Positions 5,315-15,394 of a stretch of 27,157 nucleotides of DNA are shown one piece after another; position 1 is the first letter of the stretch; each line of letters starts with the position of its first letter. A program made the translations under genes and the position numbers. The stretch lies in IMG/VR virus record IMGVR_UViG_3300037246_000240, positions 1 through 27,157 of that record; one strand, 5' to 3'. The notes under the pieces are model-generated. The model was not told the origin of the DNA. It was given only the letters and a program-made list of their open reading frames with translations, and did not search any database. The stretch comes from a virus.

Positions 5315-7897
5315 TTATGTTTTAATAATATAGTTACAAGCAACGTACGGATTCAAGATGTTCTGAGTAGCACTTTCTGCGTACCCTGTATTACCTGTAC
5401 CACCAGAACCTGTTGTACCTGATTGGTTGTTTGTCCAATAGTCTTTGGTTCCTCTGGAAACTGAGCTTGTTGTGGATTTGGATAGGATTCCAACTGCTGA
5501 ACTCGTGTCTGTACCAAGATTGATCGCAGCACCGCCACTGTCATAAGCGTCAGCTGTACTAAAATCCCACCATTTATGATTATGATTCGGCGCTGAATGC
5601 GTATGACTCGGCCCTGTATGCCTATGGTAATTATTGAAAGTTTCTTGACCGGCTGTAGCACCCATAGCTACAGAACCGACACCTCTTGGTAACTTATCCA
5701 CCATATTCGGTACATTAAATGTAGTTGAACCATCACCGACACCGAAGGCTTCACCAATAACTGCGAACAGGTCTGCGTACACTGTACGATCTATAGCAGC
5801 ACCGTCACATAGTACGTAACCATCCGGTGCAACTGCGCCACCAAAAGGCATATAACAACCTGTAGGCGATCCACCGCCACCACTCGGAGCAATCCAAGCT
5901 GCATTCGAGCCATCTGTGGTTAGTACCTCATCTGTATGACCTGTCTGAACAGGCAATACATCTGTTTCATCCACACTATGCGGATTAGTTTCATCAGTTA
6001 AATGTGCTACGAATGGTGCTACTGTATCATCAGCATCTGATGCAGACTGTGCTGCATTCGCTTCAGACGTAGCGGCATTACCTGCTGATGTACTCGCATT
6101 ACTCTCTGCTAATTCAGCAGCGGTCTGTGCAGCCAGTGCATCAGTCCTTGAATCGAAAGCAGCAGCAGCATCGAACGCAGCATCAGCAGCACTTCCAGCA
6201 GCATTCGTCTCAGAAGTTCCAGCAGCATTCTCAGATGCTAAAGCATTCGTCTCACTTATACCGGCTGCAGTTTCACTTGCACCAGCATTCGTTTCAGAGG
6301 TGCTTGCATTAGATGCAGATGTAGCAGCATTAGATTCACTCGTTGCTGCATTGCCTTCAGATATACCAGCAGCAGTTTCACTGTCACTCGCATTATTCTC
6401 TGATGTCAAGGCATTAGCTGCTGACGTACTTGCAGCACTTGCGCTATTACCAGCATTTGTTTCTGATATACCAGCGTTAGTCTCAGATGTTCCTGCATTA
6501 GTTTCTGATACTCCTGCATTTGTCTCTGCTAATTCAGCAGCAGTCTGTGCTGTCTCTGCAAAGCCTTGAGCTGCTACTGCACCTGTTTCGGCAGTCTCAG
6601 CGTTCGTTTCAGCAGTCTGAGCATTCGTCTCACTTATGCCAGCATTGGTTTCACTCGTTGCTGCATTGTTCTCAGATACTAAGGCATTAGCAGCCGATGT
6701 ACTCGCCTGTCCTGCACTCGTACCTGCATTAGTAGCAGATGTACCTGCGTTCGTTTCCGAGATAGCAGCCGCATCTGCACTATCTGATGCATTACTTTCT
6801 GATATAGCAGCATTATCTTCTGAAGACTGTGCATTCGTTTCAGCGAGTTCAGCAGCAGTTTGAGCAACTTCTGCTAATCCTTGCGCTGTCTCTGCATTAG
6901 TCTCAGCAGTCTCAGCACTTACTTTAGCGGCAACTGCTCCTGTCTCAGCAAGCTCTGCTCCTGTCTGTGCTGACTCTGCGGCTGTCTCAGAATTACCCGC
7001 ATTTGTCTCGCTTATACCAGCATTTGTTTCTGAAGTCGATGCAGCATTTTCACTGGCTAAAGCATTAGTTTCAGATGTGGATGCATTCCCTTCGGATGTA
7101 CTGGCTGCATTCTCGCTTGCTAAAGCATTAGTCTCACTTGTAGATGCATTTGATTCGCTTGTTGCAGCGTTTGTTTCAGACACTCCTGCATTTGTTGCAG
7201 CAGTCTCAGCAAGGATTCTATCTGCTTCAACCCCTGCTTCACTACCTGCTGCATTACTTTCAGATATACCTGCTGCTGTCTCACTTGCAGAGGCATTAGA
7301 TTCACTTACTCCTGCATTAGTTTCAGACAATGCTGAAGCGACTTCAGACAAACCAGCCGCAACTTCACTTGCAAGAGCTGCATCCTTTGAGCCACTTGCA
7401 GCAGATGCGCTTGCACTTGCTGCCACAGCATCAGCAAAAGCCTTAGCTGCATGATGTAGACTTGAATATCCTCCAACTACGACCTCCGTATCTTCTATCT
7501 CTTCTGCCCACCTTCGGGCCAATTCTGTATAAGCTGCTGCCTCACTAACACTAATAGCACCTGAATCACCTGACTCTTGTGAGAGGTACAGGTACTGTGT
7601 ATTTACTAAATCCAATAATATCTCTGTGACTGGTTTACCTGCAAGCCAATCAACAAGAGCTTCTTCAGGACTTGTTTGTCTACGGAAGGATATGATTGTA
7701 CCATCTATCGGCACAGGATCAATCCGGACTTTCGTAGCGGTTAGGAATATCCTTGAACCTAACCCTTGTTCGAACTCACCGATGTAGTATTTAACATGAT
7801 CCTCTTCTACATAACCGGGACTCACCCCTGCGAATGTAAGATCATAATCACTTTGACCACCGGTGACTGTATGTGTATTTATACTGTATGTTGACAT
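5315..7897 (-). CDS. Tail fibre: T7 gp17-like N-terminus, T4-like collar tip (860 aa)
   Basis: This is the receptor-binding fibre. Residues 1-110 match the T7 fibre N-terminal domain that anchors to the tail (DYDLTFAGVSPGYV, ISFRRQTSPEEALVDW). Residues about 171-623 form a shaft of 7-residue repeats of the type S-E-T-N-A-x-x. A HLTDETNPHSV motif at about 632-642, common in phage fibres, precedes a phage tail collar domain (about 684-731: PFGGAVAPDGYVLCDGA, FGVGDGSTTFNVPN). The tip has three HxH pairs (H758/H760, H765/H767, H772/H774), as in metal-binding T4 gp12/gp37 tips, and ends NPYVACNYIIK. T7 gp17 is 553 aa; the extra length is mostly shaft. The gene follows the gp16-like gene by 2 nt with GAGGAG before the ATG. 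Confidence 0.95.
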   Translation of the reverse strand: MSTYSINTHTVTGGQSDYDLTFAGVSPGYVEEDHVKYYIGEFEQGLGSRIFLTATKVRIDPVPIDGTIISFRRQTSPEEALVDWLAGKPVTEILLDLVNTQYLYLSQESGDSGAISVSEAAAYTELARRWAEEIEDTEVVVGGYSSLHHAAKAFADAVAASASASAASGSKDAALASEVAAGLSEVASALSETNAGVSESNASASETAAGISESNAAGSEAGVEADRILAETAATNAGVSETNAATSESNASTSETNALASENAASTSEGNASTSETNALASENAASTSETNAGISETNAGNSETAAESAQTGAELAETGAVAAKVSAETAETNAETAQGLAEVAQTAAELAETNAQSSEDNAAISESNASDSADAAAISETNAGTSATNAGTSAGQASTSAANALVSENNAATSETNAGISETNAQTAETNAETAETGAVAAQGFAETAQTAAELAETNAGVSETNAGTSETNAGISETNAGNSASAASTSAANALTSENNASDSETAAGISEGNAATSESNAATSASNASTSETNAGASETAAGISETNALASENAAGTSETNAAGSAADAAFDAAAAFDSRTDALAAQTAAELAESNASTSAGNAATSEANAAQSASDADDTVAPFVAHLTDETNPHSVDETDVLPVQTGHTDEVLTTDGSNAAWIAPSGGGGSPTGCYMPFGGAVAPDGYVLCDGAAIDRTVYADLFAVIGEAFGVGDGSTTFNVPNMVDKLPRGVGSVAMGATAGQETFNNYHRHTGPSHTHSAPNHNHKWWDFSTADAYDSGGAAINLGTDTSSAVGILSKSTTSSVSRGTKDYWTNNQSGTTGSGGTGNTGYAESATQNILNPYVACNYIIKT
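6029..7387 (-). repeat. Heptad-repeat shaft of the tail fibre
   Basis: About 450 residues are built from 7-residue (21-nt) units rich in Ala, Ser, Glu, Asn and Thr, such as SETNAGI and SENAAST. A 20-residue block starting NASTSETNALA recurs after exactly 21 residues (250-269 and 271-290), and blocks around AETAQTAAELAETNA recur at 335-355 and 446-460. The underlying DNA of such copies differs at many synonymous sites. Similar Ala/Ser heptads occur in lambda Stf-type side fibres, where they form an extended trimeric shaft. Confidence 0.85.
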
Positions 7898-7899
7898 AC

Positions 7900-10800
7900 T
7901 TACTCCTCTTCGTTAAATGCAAACCTATTAATAACTCCTTTATTAAAGGCAGTTGAACCAAACCACGAACCTAATGGAAGTGCTCCAACGAGGGCGTTCC
8001 ATTCAGACTTACTTACGGATTCACCGGGAAGCATTCCACCGGCTACTCCTGTTATACCTTTAAAGGCCCGATCTGCATAGCCTAATCCGGGTACTTTACC
8101 TGTGAGTCCTTTACCATTACTATACTGACTTGTTCCAGTTAAGTGACCCCATGCATCAGGCATAACAGCACCGAATAGCATATCAGCACCATCTACCATA
8201 GGTGATAACTGACCATGATATCCAACAACCTTCTTAGTGATTGCTCTTAGATTCATGTTATTTTCTATATACTGCTTACGATCTGCAGCAGGTAATACAG
8301 CAGCATCAAAGACCATACGTGATACTACAGCCATAGTACTTGTTGCAATCATGTACTGAAATGCTTTAGCAGCCTCGACATCACCTTGTCTATACATCTG
8401 CCAATCGTGTACAGTCTGTTTACCAATAGCTGCAACAGAGAATGTTCTGAACTGTGACATAAACTTACCTAAACCACGATTCATCCATAGAGGAGTTTCT
8501 CCTGCTATGATATCCTGTATTGCATTACTCGACTTACGATGTAACATGTACGCCATTGTACGCCTGTTATCCGGACTCCAATTACCAAGACCTAATGTTT
8601 CTAATATACCATCCTTATTGAATGTAGCATGTTTCATCATATCAGCTTTAAGACTATCGAGCTGATCGAATGGAACACCTAAATCTTTAAGGCGTACCTC
8701 AGTCATTGTACCATCAGCAATCTCTCTGTACCATTTATGACCAAGAGCATTCATCAAGGTTTTCTTCTGTTGTGTATGAACCAGATGCCAACCTGATGCT
8801 TTAGACTGCCAGTAACTCATGCGATCTAAAAGTCTCTCAGAATCTTTAATCCTGTAACCAAAATCATCTGCACGCATACTCGGATGATTCATGTAATGAT
8901 CGTCACCGATCTTACCTATAGCCCATTCCTGTATATCTCTTACCATAGCGGTATCGAGTCTACCATCGTGCAAATCCATAATCATATCACGGATCATAGG
9001 AATCCCTTCCCATATATTCTTAACACCAGCAGCAGCCATAACACGGCCTGTCTCACCCGCCTGTACTATACCGAGTTTACCAAGAGATGCAGTTGCCATA
9101 AGTTTACGTACTACACGCATGGCTGCGAATCCTAACTGACCCATAGGTTCAATAGGTTCACCTTTAATCATTTTCCAACCCATCTCTAATCTCTGTATAT
9201 CCATTTGAATCTGTTTACCGTCTTGATCCCGATCTATACCATGCCTACGTACCTGTTCTACGAGGTCTTGGAACATCTCTTCAGATGCAATACCTTTACG
9301 AGCACCAGCAGCACGACCTAACCAATACCTTGTTTGCGAACTGAAGGTACTACCTAAGTCTGTATGCATAAGATCGAATATACGCAAACCTGATTGAGAA
9401 TCTTTATAACTGATCGTAATACCCATCTGATGTTTAGTTGGGTTAGCTTTCAAATCACGACCTGATGTATCTAACACAGCTTTGATATGACGTATTTCTA
9501 CATCACTTAAATTCGTATCTCTCAAAGCATCCAAGAGAAGACTCCTGTTAGCAGAACTTAATAAATTCGCATCTGCTGACATGGTTGTACCTCTGTGTAG
9601 GAATCGGTTATATAATGCTTGTGACATAGCTTTAGCCATAGCATCTACATCCGGCATATCATACTGAACTCTCTCAAGTTTAGGTTTCTTTACTGCTTTC
9701 TTTCTGACCTTAACCTTTTTCTTCTTGGCTTCAAGATCTGCAATCTTCGCTAAAAGCCTCTGCTCTTTAGCACCTTTACGTAGACCTTCAGGACTGATAT
9801 CACCCTTATCGAATTTAAGGGCCCTGATCTCTTTATTAATAGCCTTGATCTCTACGTCCATTGCCTTCTGAGCATCTTTAATCTCTTTAACATTAGCTTT
9901 ATCACGAGCCTTAATCTCTGCATCATACTTCTTCTGAAGTTTATCTAACGTCTTTGCGTAGTCAGCTTCAGCTTTCTTATGTGCTGTCTTGAATTCATTA
10001 CCATCAAGAATGGCATCTTTAATTGTACGTAGCACAGTTTCTTCACCGTACTTATGTTTAGCATCAAGGAACTTCTCCCCATCATAACCTCTTCCGAGAT
10101 GTCGTGGATCGAGTTCACCGGCTGCTTCTATAACACCAGCATCTTTCAATATCTGGTATGTAGTTTCATTTGTCTTAATATACAACTCTTCGAAACTTTC
10201 AACTAACTCCCTCATTTGTTTGGTAGCACCTGTTACGTGCTTACCTGTTTCAATAAAGGCGTAAGCTGCTTCATCGAATGTACTCTTTGCAGCATTACCT
10301 GATCTCTCATTTGCTACTTCCCATGCAGATTTAGTCCTCAAGAATTGAGGTGTATAATCAGCAGAGAACTTATGGAACTCAGTAGCAGTCTCAAGTGCTG
10401 CAGTTGTGTCATTCCATCTACCTGTACTTTCAGGGTATTCAAATAACTTACTTGCAGCCCATCTTGTAAATGGGTTCTCTGAGGTATGCATACTGTGACT
10501 CATTGATACGAGTCCTATCCTTTCATGCAAGAGGGTCTTAGCTTTAGGAAGTTGGCCTGTTGCAACTGCATGAATTACAGCAGCTACAGTCGGACTCTCT
10601 AAATCTATTGTTCTTTTAGTACCCGGAACAAAGTTCTCATCAAGTACTGAATCAACAGTTTTATTCATAGCCTTAACTTCAAGTGTACCTGCTTCGATAT
10701 CCTCTTTAGTCTTCTTTATAGTAGCATGTAAAGAACTCACGGCATCAGCATCAGTTGCGTATGGAACTGCATTATGATTATCCATAGTTTCATCAATGGT

Positions 10801-11568
10801 ATCTTTCATATGAGCTTTACCGAAGTTATCTGTAACTTCATCCATATGATGTGCCATATTAACATCAGCCCTCTTAGCTGCACCACCTAATGTACCTAAC
10901 CAACCTAAACCCATACCCATTGTACCAGCTACGATGTAATCTGTTGCTGTTCTATCTTTATACATCTCATTAATAAAAGCCTCTTCAACAACATTGGCTG
11001 TACCAACTACTGCACCGGCTGTAAGGAATCTACGTAGCTTATTAGCTTTCTGTAATCCGGATAAACCGAATGAGAAGTAATTAGGTACATTCGCTAACTC
11101 AGCAACAAGCTGCAATCCCATTGTGGGAAGCAGTCCTAAATCCTGAGCATTTAACATGAATTGTCTTTTACCTTTGATACGTTCTTTAAGTACTTCATAA
11201 TGTTCCGGGGATTTAGACTCTTTAATGAGTTCTATCTCCCATTGCGCTTTAGGACGGAATGTAGCTTCATCGGTTTGGAGTGCGTCTTTAAGAACGAAAT
11301 CCTCTTCAACTCTATAACTCGCTACATCCTCATACATCGTTTTAGCGATGCCTGTCCCGGTTTCATATTTATGAGCCCCTGAGATACCTGTCCATATAGA
11401 GGCTGTATTATCTTCAAGGGCTTGTCTGTGCGCCTGTTCTTCACGGAGCATTGCATCTGAATTCTGTCTTACATTCAATGCCCTTTGAACATTAGGATCA
11501 TCTTTCAAACTTCTTACAGGGGCGGTATCGAAATCACCGATCCCTGTTTCCTCTAATATATCTGCCAT
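7900..11568 (-). CDS. Internal core / ejection protein, gp16-like (1222 aa)
   Basis: Its place between the gp15-position protein and the fibre, and its size (T7 gp16 is 1318 aa), identify it as the large internal core protein ejected into the cell envelope to help DNA entry. T7 gp16 starts with a lytic transglycosylase domain; no such domain or Glu motif is apparent in this N-terminus. Residues 140-230 contain hydrophobic stretches (GLLPTMGLQLVAELA, FLTAGAVVGTANVV, IVAGTMGMGLGWLGTLGG) that could be membrane-active. Residues about 525-640 are Lys/Glu-rich coiled coil with a KKKKVKVRKK basic block. Residues about 1026-1056 (GLGKFMSQFRTFSVAAIGK) resemble the conserved C-terminal region of gp16-like proteins. 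AAAGGA precedes the ATG. Confidence 0.85.
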   Translation of the reverse strand: MADILEETGIGDFDTAPVRSLKDDPNVQRALNVRQNSDAMLREEQAHRQALEDNTASIWTGISGAHKYETGTGIAKTMYEDVASYRVEEDFVLKDALQTDEATFRPKAQWEIELIKESKSPEHYEVLKERIKGKRQFMLNAQDLGLLPTMGLQLVAELANVPNYFSFGLSGLQKANKLRRFLTAGAVVGTANVVEEAFINEMYKDRTATDYIVAGTMGMGLGWLGTLGGAAKRADVNMAHHMDEVTDNFGKAHMKDTIDETMDNHNAVPYATDADAVSSLHATIKKTKEDIEAGTLEVKAMNKTVDSVLDENFVPGTKRTIDLESPTVAAVIHAVATGQLPKAKTLLHERIGLVSMSHSMHTSENPFTRWAASKLFEYPESTGRWNDTTAALETATEFHKFSADYTPQFLRTKSAWEVANERSGNAAKSTFDEAAYAFIETGKHVTGATKQMRELVESFEELYIKTNETTYQILKDAGVIEAAGELDPRHLGRGYDGEKFLDAKHKYGEETVLRTIKDAILDGNEFKTAHKKAEADYAKTLDKLQKKYDAEIKARDKANVKEIKDAQKAMDVEIKAINKEIRALKFDKGDISPEGLRKGAKEQRLLAKIADLEAKKKKVKVRKKAVKKPKLERVQYDMPDVDAMAKAMSQALYNRFLHRGTTMSADANLLSSANRSLLLDALRDTNLSDVEIRHIKAVLDTSGRDLKANPTKHQMGITISYKDSQSGLRIFDLMHTDLGSTFSSQTRYWLGRAAGARKGIASEEMFQDLVEQVRRHGIDRDQDGKQIQMDIQRLEMGWKMIKGEPIEPMGQLGFAAMRVVRKLMATASLGKLGIVQAGETGRVMAAAGVKNIWEGIPMIRDMIMDLHDGRLDTAMVRDIQEWAIGKIGDDHYMNHPSMRADDFGYRIKDSERLLDRMSYWQSKASGWHLVHTQQKKTLMNALGHKWYREIADGTMTEVRLKDLGVPFDQLDSLKADMMKHATFNKDGILETLGLGNWSPDNRRTMAYMLHRKSSNAIQDIIAGETPLWMNRGLGKFMSQFRTFSVAAIGKQTVHDWQMYRQGDVEAAKAFQYMIATSTMAVVSRMVFDAAVLPAADRKQYIENNMNLRAITKKVVGYHGQLSPMVDGADMLFGAVMPDAWGHLTGTSQYSNGKGLTGKVPGLGYADRAFKGITGVAGGMLPGESVSKSEWNALVGALPLGSWFGSTAFNKGVINRFAFNEEE

Positions 11569-11571
11569 AAT

Positions 11572-14500
11572 TTATCCTTTACGTATTATTTCAACAAGTT
11601 CTTTACCTCTGCCTTTAACCTGTGTATACCATTTGCTATCAATTAAAGTTTCTGCAACTTCATTCCAGTCAATCTTATCTCTGGACATAGCCTCAGTGAA
11701 GTCAGGCCATTCTTTACCTTTCTTCTTATTCCATCCACCACCTAAATTAAATGTGATGTCAATCAAGGCTGCTTTCCTCGCGTTACTCGCTTTAGAATAA
11801 CCGGGCAATTTCTCAGCAGCTTTCTTATGTGAAGCATAGTCTTTCTGGAACATTGCTAAAGCCTCTGGCTTTGTAACCGATTTAGTAGGCTTAGTTGCAC
11901 TCCAATGACCATAACCTATCGCCCATCCACCCTTATCTTTATAGGGTTCAGATCGGAAACCTTCATGCCTTTTAAGCATAGTCTTAATAGGTTCATCATT
12001 TAATTCACCTGTATCTGCTACGGAGAACTTTACCTCATTCTCTGTTTGAACTTCAGCAACAGGTTCTACAGTAGGTTCTGCAACAGGTGTATCAAGACCT
12101 AAATCCTGAGCTACACGATCTGCAGGATTCACATAACCAGCAGGTTTGCGATCAAACATACCGCCTGTGAATGTCCTTTGATTAGGATCAAGTCCACCTT
12201 CTTCAGAAAGCGGTATCTTCTTATCGAAGTCGATACCTACCTTTACCATACTGTATTCAATAGCCTTTTTCGCCATACCCATTGCACCACTATACTGAGC
12301 TTCATAGAAGTTCTGCCGTGAAATGGCTTTCTCTGGTTCAGATAATCTTAGGTATTCATGAGTTGGAATTAAACCATAGTTCATACCTATTGAAGTATTG
12401 ATAACATTAGTAAGGAACTCAGCATTCAAATCTCTCTGCTCTAATACCCACTCCTTTATTTCACCTGTAGGATTACCTGAGTCGTATTCCTTATAGTACG
12501 CATGTATCTGTTCATTAGAATACTCACCATGCTTCTCAGCAGCAAGAGCTGCACCTATGTAATTGCCCGGTATATATAATACACCAGCTTCAGGGTTCAT
12601 AGGATTACTGAGTTCTAAGTACCCTGTATCTTCGTTAATGTTAATACGTGCTCTTGATGTATCAACTTTAATTTTATCCCATCCATCACCACTGACATCA
12701 GCAGCCATAAGTTTTTGCTGGTTTATTTTGGCTTGAAATGACTGATCGGCAGTTAGAACTCTTTCATCTCCAAAAATCCCCTGTATGAAAGCTACTGCAC
12801 CTATCTGAGACATCCAACCAGTTTGCTCCATTGGTACATCTTTTGCACCGAATGCAATACCCTCTTTTATACCGAACATTTCTTTCATTCTACCTTCATA
12901 TTTCAGATCATCTTTCAAGAGATCAATACCAACATCTATCTGACTTGTACTACATCCAAGAATAGAAGCAGCTACCGTTGGTTTAATCATAAGTAACTGA
13001 TTGTCAACAACTACACTGTTCTGTACTAAATTCTTTATAGCCAAATTCTTTGCATCCTCCGGATTATGTCCTGATTTCCTAAGTCGTGCTATGTCGGCTA
13101 ATACAAAGGCTTCAGCTTGTATCGTCTTTTCAGGGTCACGCCACAACCCACTCCATCCCACCTTTGTATTGAATGCATCATTAACAGCATCTAACGCTAC
13201 TTCCTGTTCTTCGTCTGTATACTCTGCGTATGTTTCATGAGCCTTATTATCTGTATCGATGTTATCAAGAATTGTAGCAACTATAGGGTATGTCTCTTCT
13301 ATCGGCCCTGCGGTACGTGCTAAGTTACTTTGAATAGCTACGTAACTTTCTAATGAATCATCCATATACTCTGCGAACTTACGTGCACCAGCAATAGGAG
13401 CCTCACTCATTAGACCTTTCTCAAAAGCCTCAATAGCTTTAAAACTCTGTAACGATTCTGGATTAATTGTACCATCTTTAAATGTCATAGGCATAGCATC
13501 AAACATTTTTACTTGGGATTGGAACTGTTTCCATATACTATCCTGTTTTACAACGTGTTGACCCATACCATACAGAACAGTAGGCATATCATCGGGATTC
13601 TCTGTTACCAACCCATCGTACAAACTACCCATAGTACCTGCGAACTGAGCAGGGGTTCCTTGTATATTTACACCGGCTTTAGCCTGACGTAAGTGTTTCT
13701 CTTCTGTGAATATTCTATCACGATTCACTTCAGATTTAGTGAACATACTTTTAATCTTGGCTTCAGTGTATACTTGTCTCCCTTTCTTATCAGCCAATAA
13801 AGCCATTTGTGCTACTGATTCCTCAGTGAGTATGCCTTGCTCCATAAGCGATTCGTACTGATCTTTCTGAGTATCTATCTCAGCTAAATCTAAACCATCA
13901 CGAGTATACTTCGCCTGTATTATAGCAGTATCATACAAACCTTTAAACGAAGATACATCATAACCGAACTGAAGATTCAATGCCTCTAACACTTCAATGT
14001 CACCTGTCTCTACTGCACTTTTAGCAGCACCCATGAAAGCAGCTTTCGATATCGCTTCAGGGTCTAACAGATTATATTTAGGATCAGACAATGTATTTAT
14101 ATAATGATCTATAGTTGTATTAGGGTCTTTTGCTAACTGTGATACATGTAGAGTAAGATTCATACCCTGTTTCTTCTTCTGGTCTAATCTCCATCTACCA
14201 TTTTGAGCAGCTACAAGAGCAGGTTGCTGTTTAAGCATATAGTTATTGTACGCACCTATAGCCATACCAGCATTAGGATTATTTTTCCAAGATTCCCTGT
14301 ATACTCGATGTCGTTCTTTAACGTCTGCTTGATAGCCTTCCGGAGTCATTTCATCGTAATCTCCGTTATCTATCGCAAGAGCTTCCTCAGACCATCCCTG
14401 CTGTGCTTGAAGTTCTGCTGTGCTAACTGCGTACATAGCTTCAGTATGCTGTCTATCTGGATTAATCGCATCATTAATCATATCGTTCTGTGCATCAAGT

Positions 14501-14667
14501 TGTGCATTAATGTCCTGCTGATCTGCCACCGATGCGGCGATACCAGCAGCTAATGCACCCATCTGAGATATAACTGTTGATGTTTGACTTGATCTACCAC
14601 GAGTTGATCGTACTGTACGCCCACCTGTATCAATAGGGCTGCCGAATTTTGTTCTTTCTAATGCCAT
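11572..14667 (-). CDS. Internal virion protein (gp15 position) with C-terminal GH24 lysozyme domain (1031 aa)
   Basis: Position between the gp14-like and gp16-like genes marks it as the second core protein; T7 gp15 is 747 aa. Residues 1-850 are mostly helical with no recognised motif. A Pro/Val/Glu-rich linker (about 860-880) leads to a T4-lysozyme-type domain from about residue 890: E902 in RHEGF, D911 in PYKDKGG, then AIGYGH, and later the family pattern ALIDITFNLGGGW and a C-terminal KGRGKEL helix. The usual third residue, Thr in T4-type enzymes, is Ala916 here (GCG at plus 11920-11922), and the loop is one residue shorter. It probably degrades peptidoglycan during genome ejection, replacing the transglycosylase of T7 gp16. 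GGAGGG precedes the start. Confidence 0.88.
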   Translation of the reverse strand: MALERTKFGSPIDTGGRTVRSTRGRSSQTSTVISQMGALAAGIAASVADQQDINAQLDAQNDMINDAINPDRQHTEAMYAVSTAELQAQQGWSEEALAIDNGDYDEMTPEGYQADVKERHRVYRESWKNNPNAGMAIGAYNNYMLKQQPALVAAQNGRWRLDQKKKQGMNLTLHVSQLAKDPNTTIDHYINTLSDPKYNLLDPEAISKAAFMGAAKSAVETGDIEVLEALNLQFGYDVSSFKGLYDTAIIQAKYTRDGLDLAEIDTQKDQYESLMEQGILTEESVAQMALLADKKGRQVYTEAKIKSMFTKSEVNRDRIFTEEKHLRQAKAGVNIQGTPAQFAGTMGSLYDGLVTENPDDMPTVLYGMGQHVVKQDSIWKQFQSQVKMFDAMPMTFKDGTINPESLQSFKAIEAFEKGLMSEAPIAGARKFAEYMDDSLESYVAIQSNLARTAGPIEETYPIVATILDNIDTDNKAHETYAEYTDEEQEVALDAVNDAFNTKVGWSGLWRDPEKTIQAEAFVLADIARLRKSGHNPEDAKNLAIKNLVQNSVVVDNQLLMIKPTVAASILGCSTSQIDVGIDLLKDDLKYEGRMKEMFGIKEGIAFGAKDVPMEQTGWMSQIGAVAFIQGIFGDERVLTADQSFQAKINQQKLMAADVSGDGWDKIKVDTSRARININEDTGYLELSNPMNPEAGVLYIPGNYIGAALAAEKHGEYSNEQIHAYYKEYDSGNPTGEIKEWVLEQRDLNAEFLTNVINTSIGMNYGLIPTHEYLRLSEPEKAISRQNFYEAQYSGAMGMAKKAIEYSMVKVGIDFDKKIPLSEEGGLDPNQRTFTGGMFDRKPAGYVNPADRVAQDLGLDTPVAEPTVEPVAEVQTENEVKFSVADTGELNDEPIKTMLKRHEGFRSEPYKDKGGWAIGYGHWSATKPTKSVTKPEALAMFQKDYASHKKAAEKLPGYSKASNARKAALIDITFNLGGGWNKKKGKEWPDFTEAMSRDKIDWNEVAETLIDSKWYTQVKGRGKELVEIIRKG

Positions 14668-14677
14668 ACAACCCTCC

Positions 14678-15385
14678 TTATAAGGTGTCTATTTGTGCAG
14701 AGTCTACTTTAGTCTTTGTACCGAAATCGAACTGTTTAAAACTAAAGACGTTCTGTACATCTTTTTGTTGTGTTGTTGATAAGTTATTATAATAATTCAA
14801 ACCTGATCCTACGGTATTAATTAACCCTGTCATTACTGAAGGGGTTGCCATAGGAGTAGGTGACTGAGCGTTAAGATTATCTACCGCAGATCTTGCAGCA
14901 TCGTTGAACTGATTGACTGTATTAATCATTTGAATCTCGGTATTTATCATAACCTCAGATACTGCATTAGCTTCCTCTATTGATATATCACGGGTAATAT
15001 CTGCTTGACCTCTACCCTGTATACCCATCTGTGCAGCTTTTACAGTAGCCTGACCTTTAGCTCTATGTGCAGCTCCTCTAATAGCGATCTGCTGTACTAT
15101 GTTATCACGCCTGATCTGTACCTCAATATCACCCGTTCTATTATAGCCTGTAGATAACTGATCCCTTAGTGCTGATGCAGCTACATTCCATGCTTGTAAA
15201 CGTGCTTCGTTCTGTGCCTCTATAGCATCTACTTCGTCCTCCCATGCGTACAGACCAGCGATGGTTGAGGCGATAGTACCAAATGCTCCCATGTACCCTG
15301 CTGTCGGTGACGCTGTTGCAGACACGCCAGCAGTACTTGGACTTTGACTCGGCACGTATTGTGTAAAACTCGGTGCTCTTGCCAT
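14678..15385 (-). CDS. Internal virion protein, gp14-like (235 aa)
   Basis: Located between tail tube B and the large core proteins, as in T7 (gp14, 196 aa). An N-terminal Ser/Thr/Pro/Ala-rich stretch is followed by a hydrophobic segment (about residues 31-47, GYMGAFGTIASTIAGLYAW). Long Ala/Gln/Glu helices follow (DEVDAIEAQNEARLQAWN, AAHRAKGQATVKAAQMGIQG). T7 gp14 inserts in the outer membrane after ejection, and the helix plus membrane pattern fits that role. AAGGAGG lies just before the ATG, and the gene begins 9 nt after the tail tube B stop. Confidence 0.85.
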   Translation of the reverse strand: MARAPSFTQYVPSQSPSTAGVSATASPTAGYMGAFGTIASTIAGLYAWEDEVDAIEAQNEARLQAWNVAASALRDQLSTGYNRTGDIEVQIRRDNIVQQIAIRGAAHRAKGQATVKAAQMGIQGRGQADITRDISIEEANAVSEVMINTEIQMINTVNQFNDAARSAVDNLNAQSPTPMATPSVMTGLINTVGSGLNYYNNLSTTQQKDVQNVFSFKQFDFGTKTKVDSAQIDTL

Positions 15386-15394
15386 AAAACCTCC

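Noticed and set aside
6029-7387. Regular short repeats that could look like a CRISPR array
   Set aside because: The period is 21 nt inside an open reading frame, the units diverge at synonymous sites, and there are no unique spacers between constant repeats.
7077-7454. Long plus-strand open frames across the tail-fibre shaft, rich in Ala, Val, Ser and Asp
   Set aside because: They are opposite-strand reflections of the heptad repeats; codon bias of GCx/TCx keeps the antisense free of stops. They lack ribosome sites and the real fibre gene covers them.
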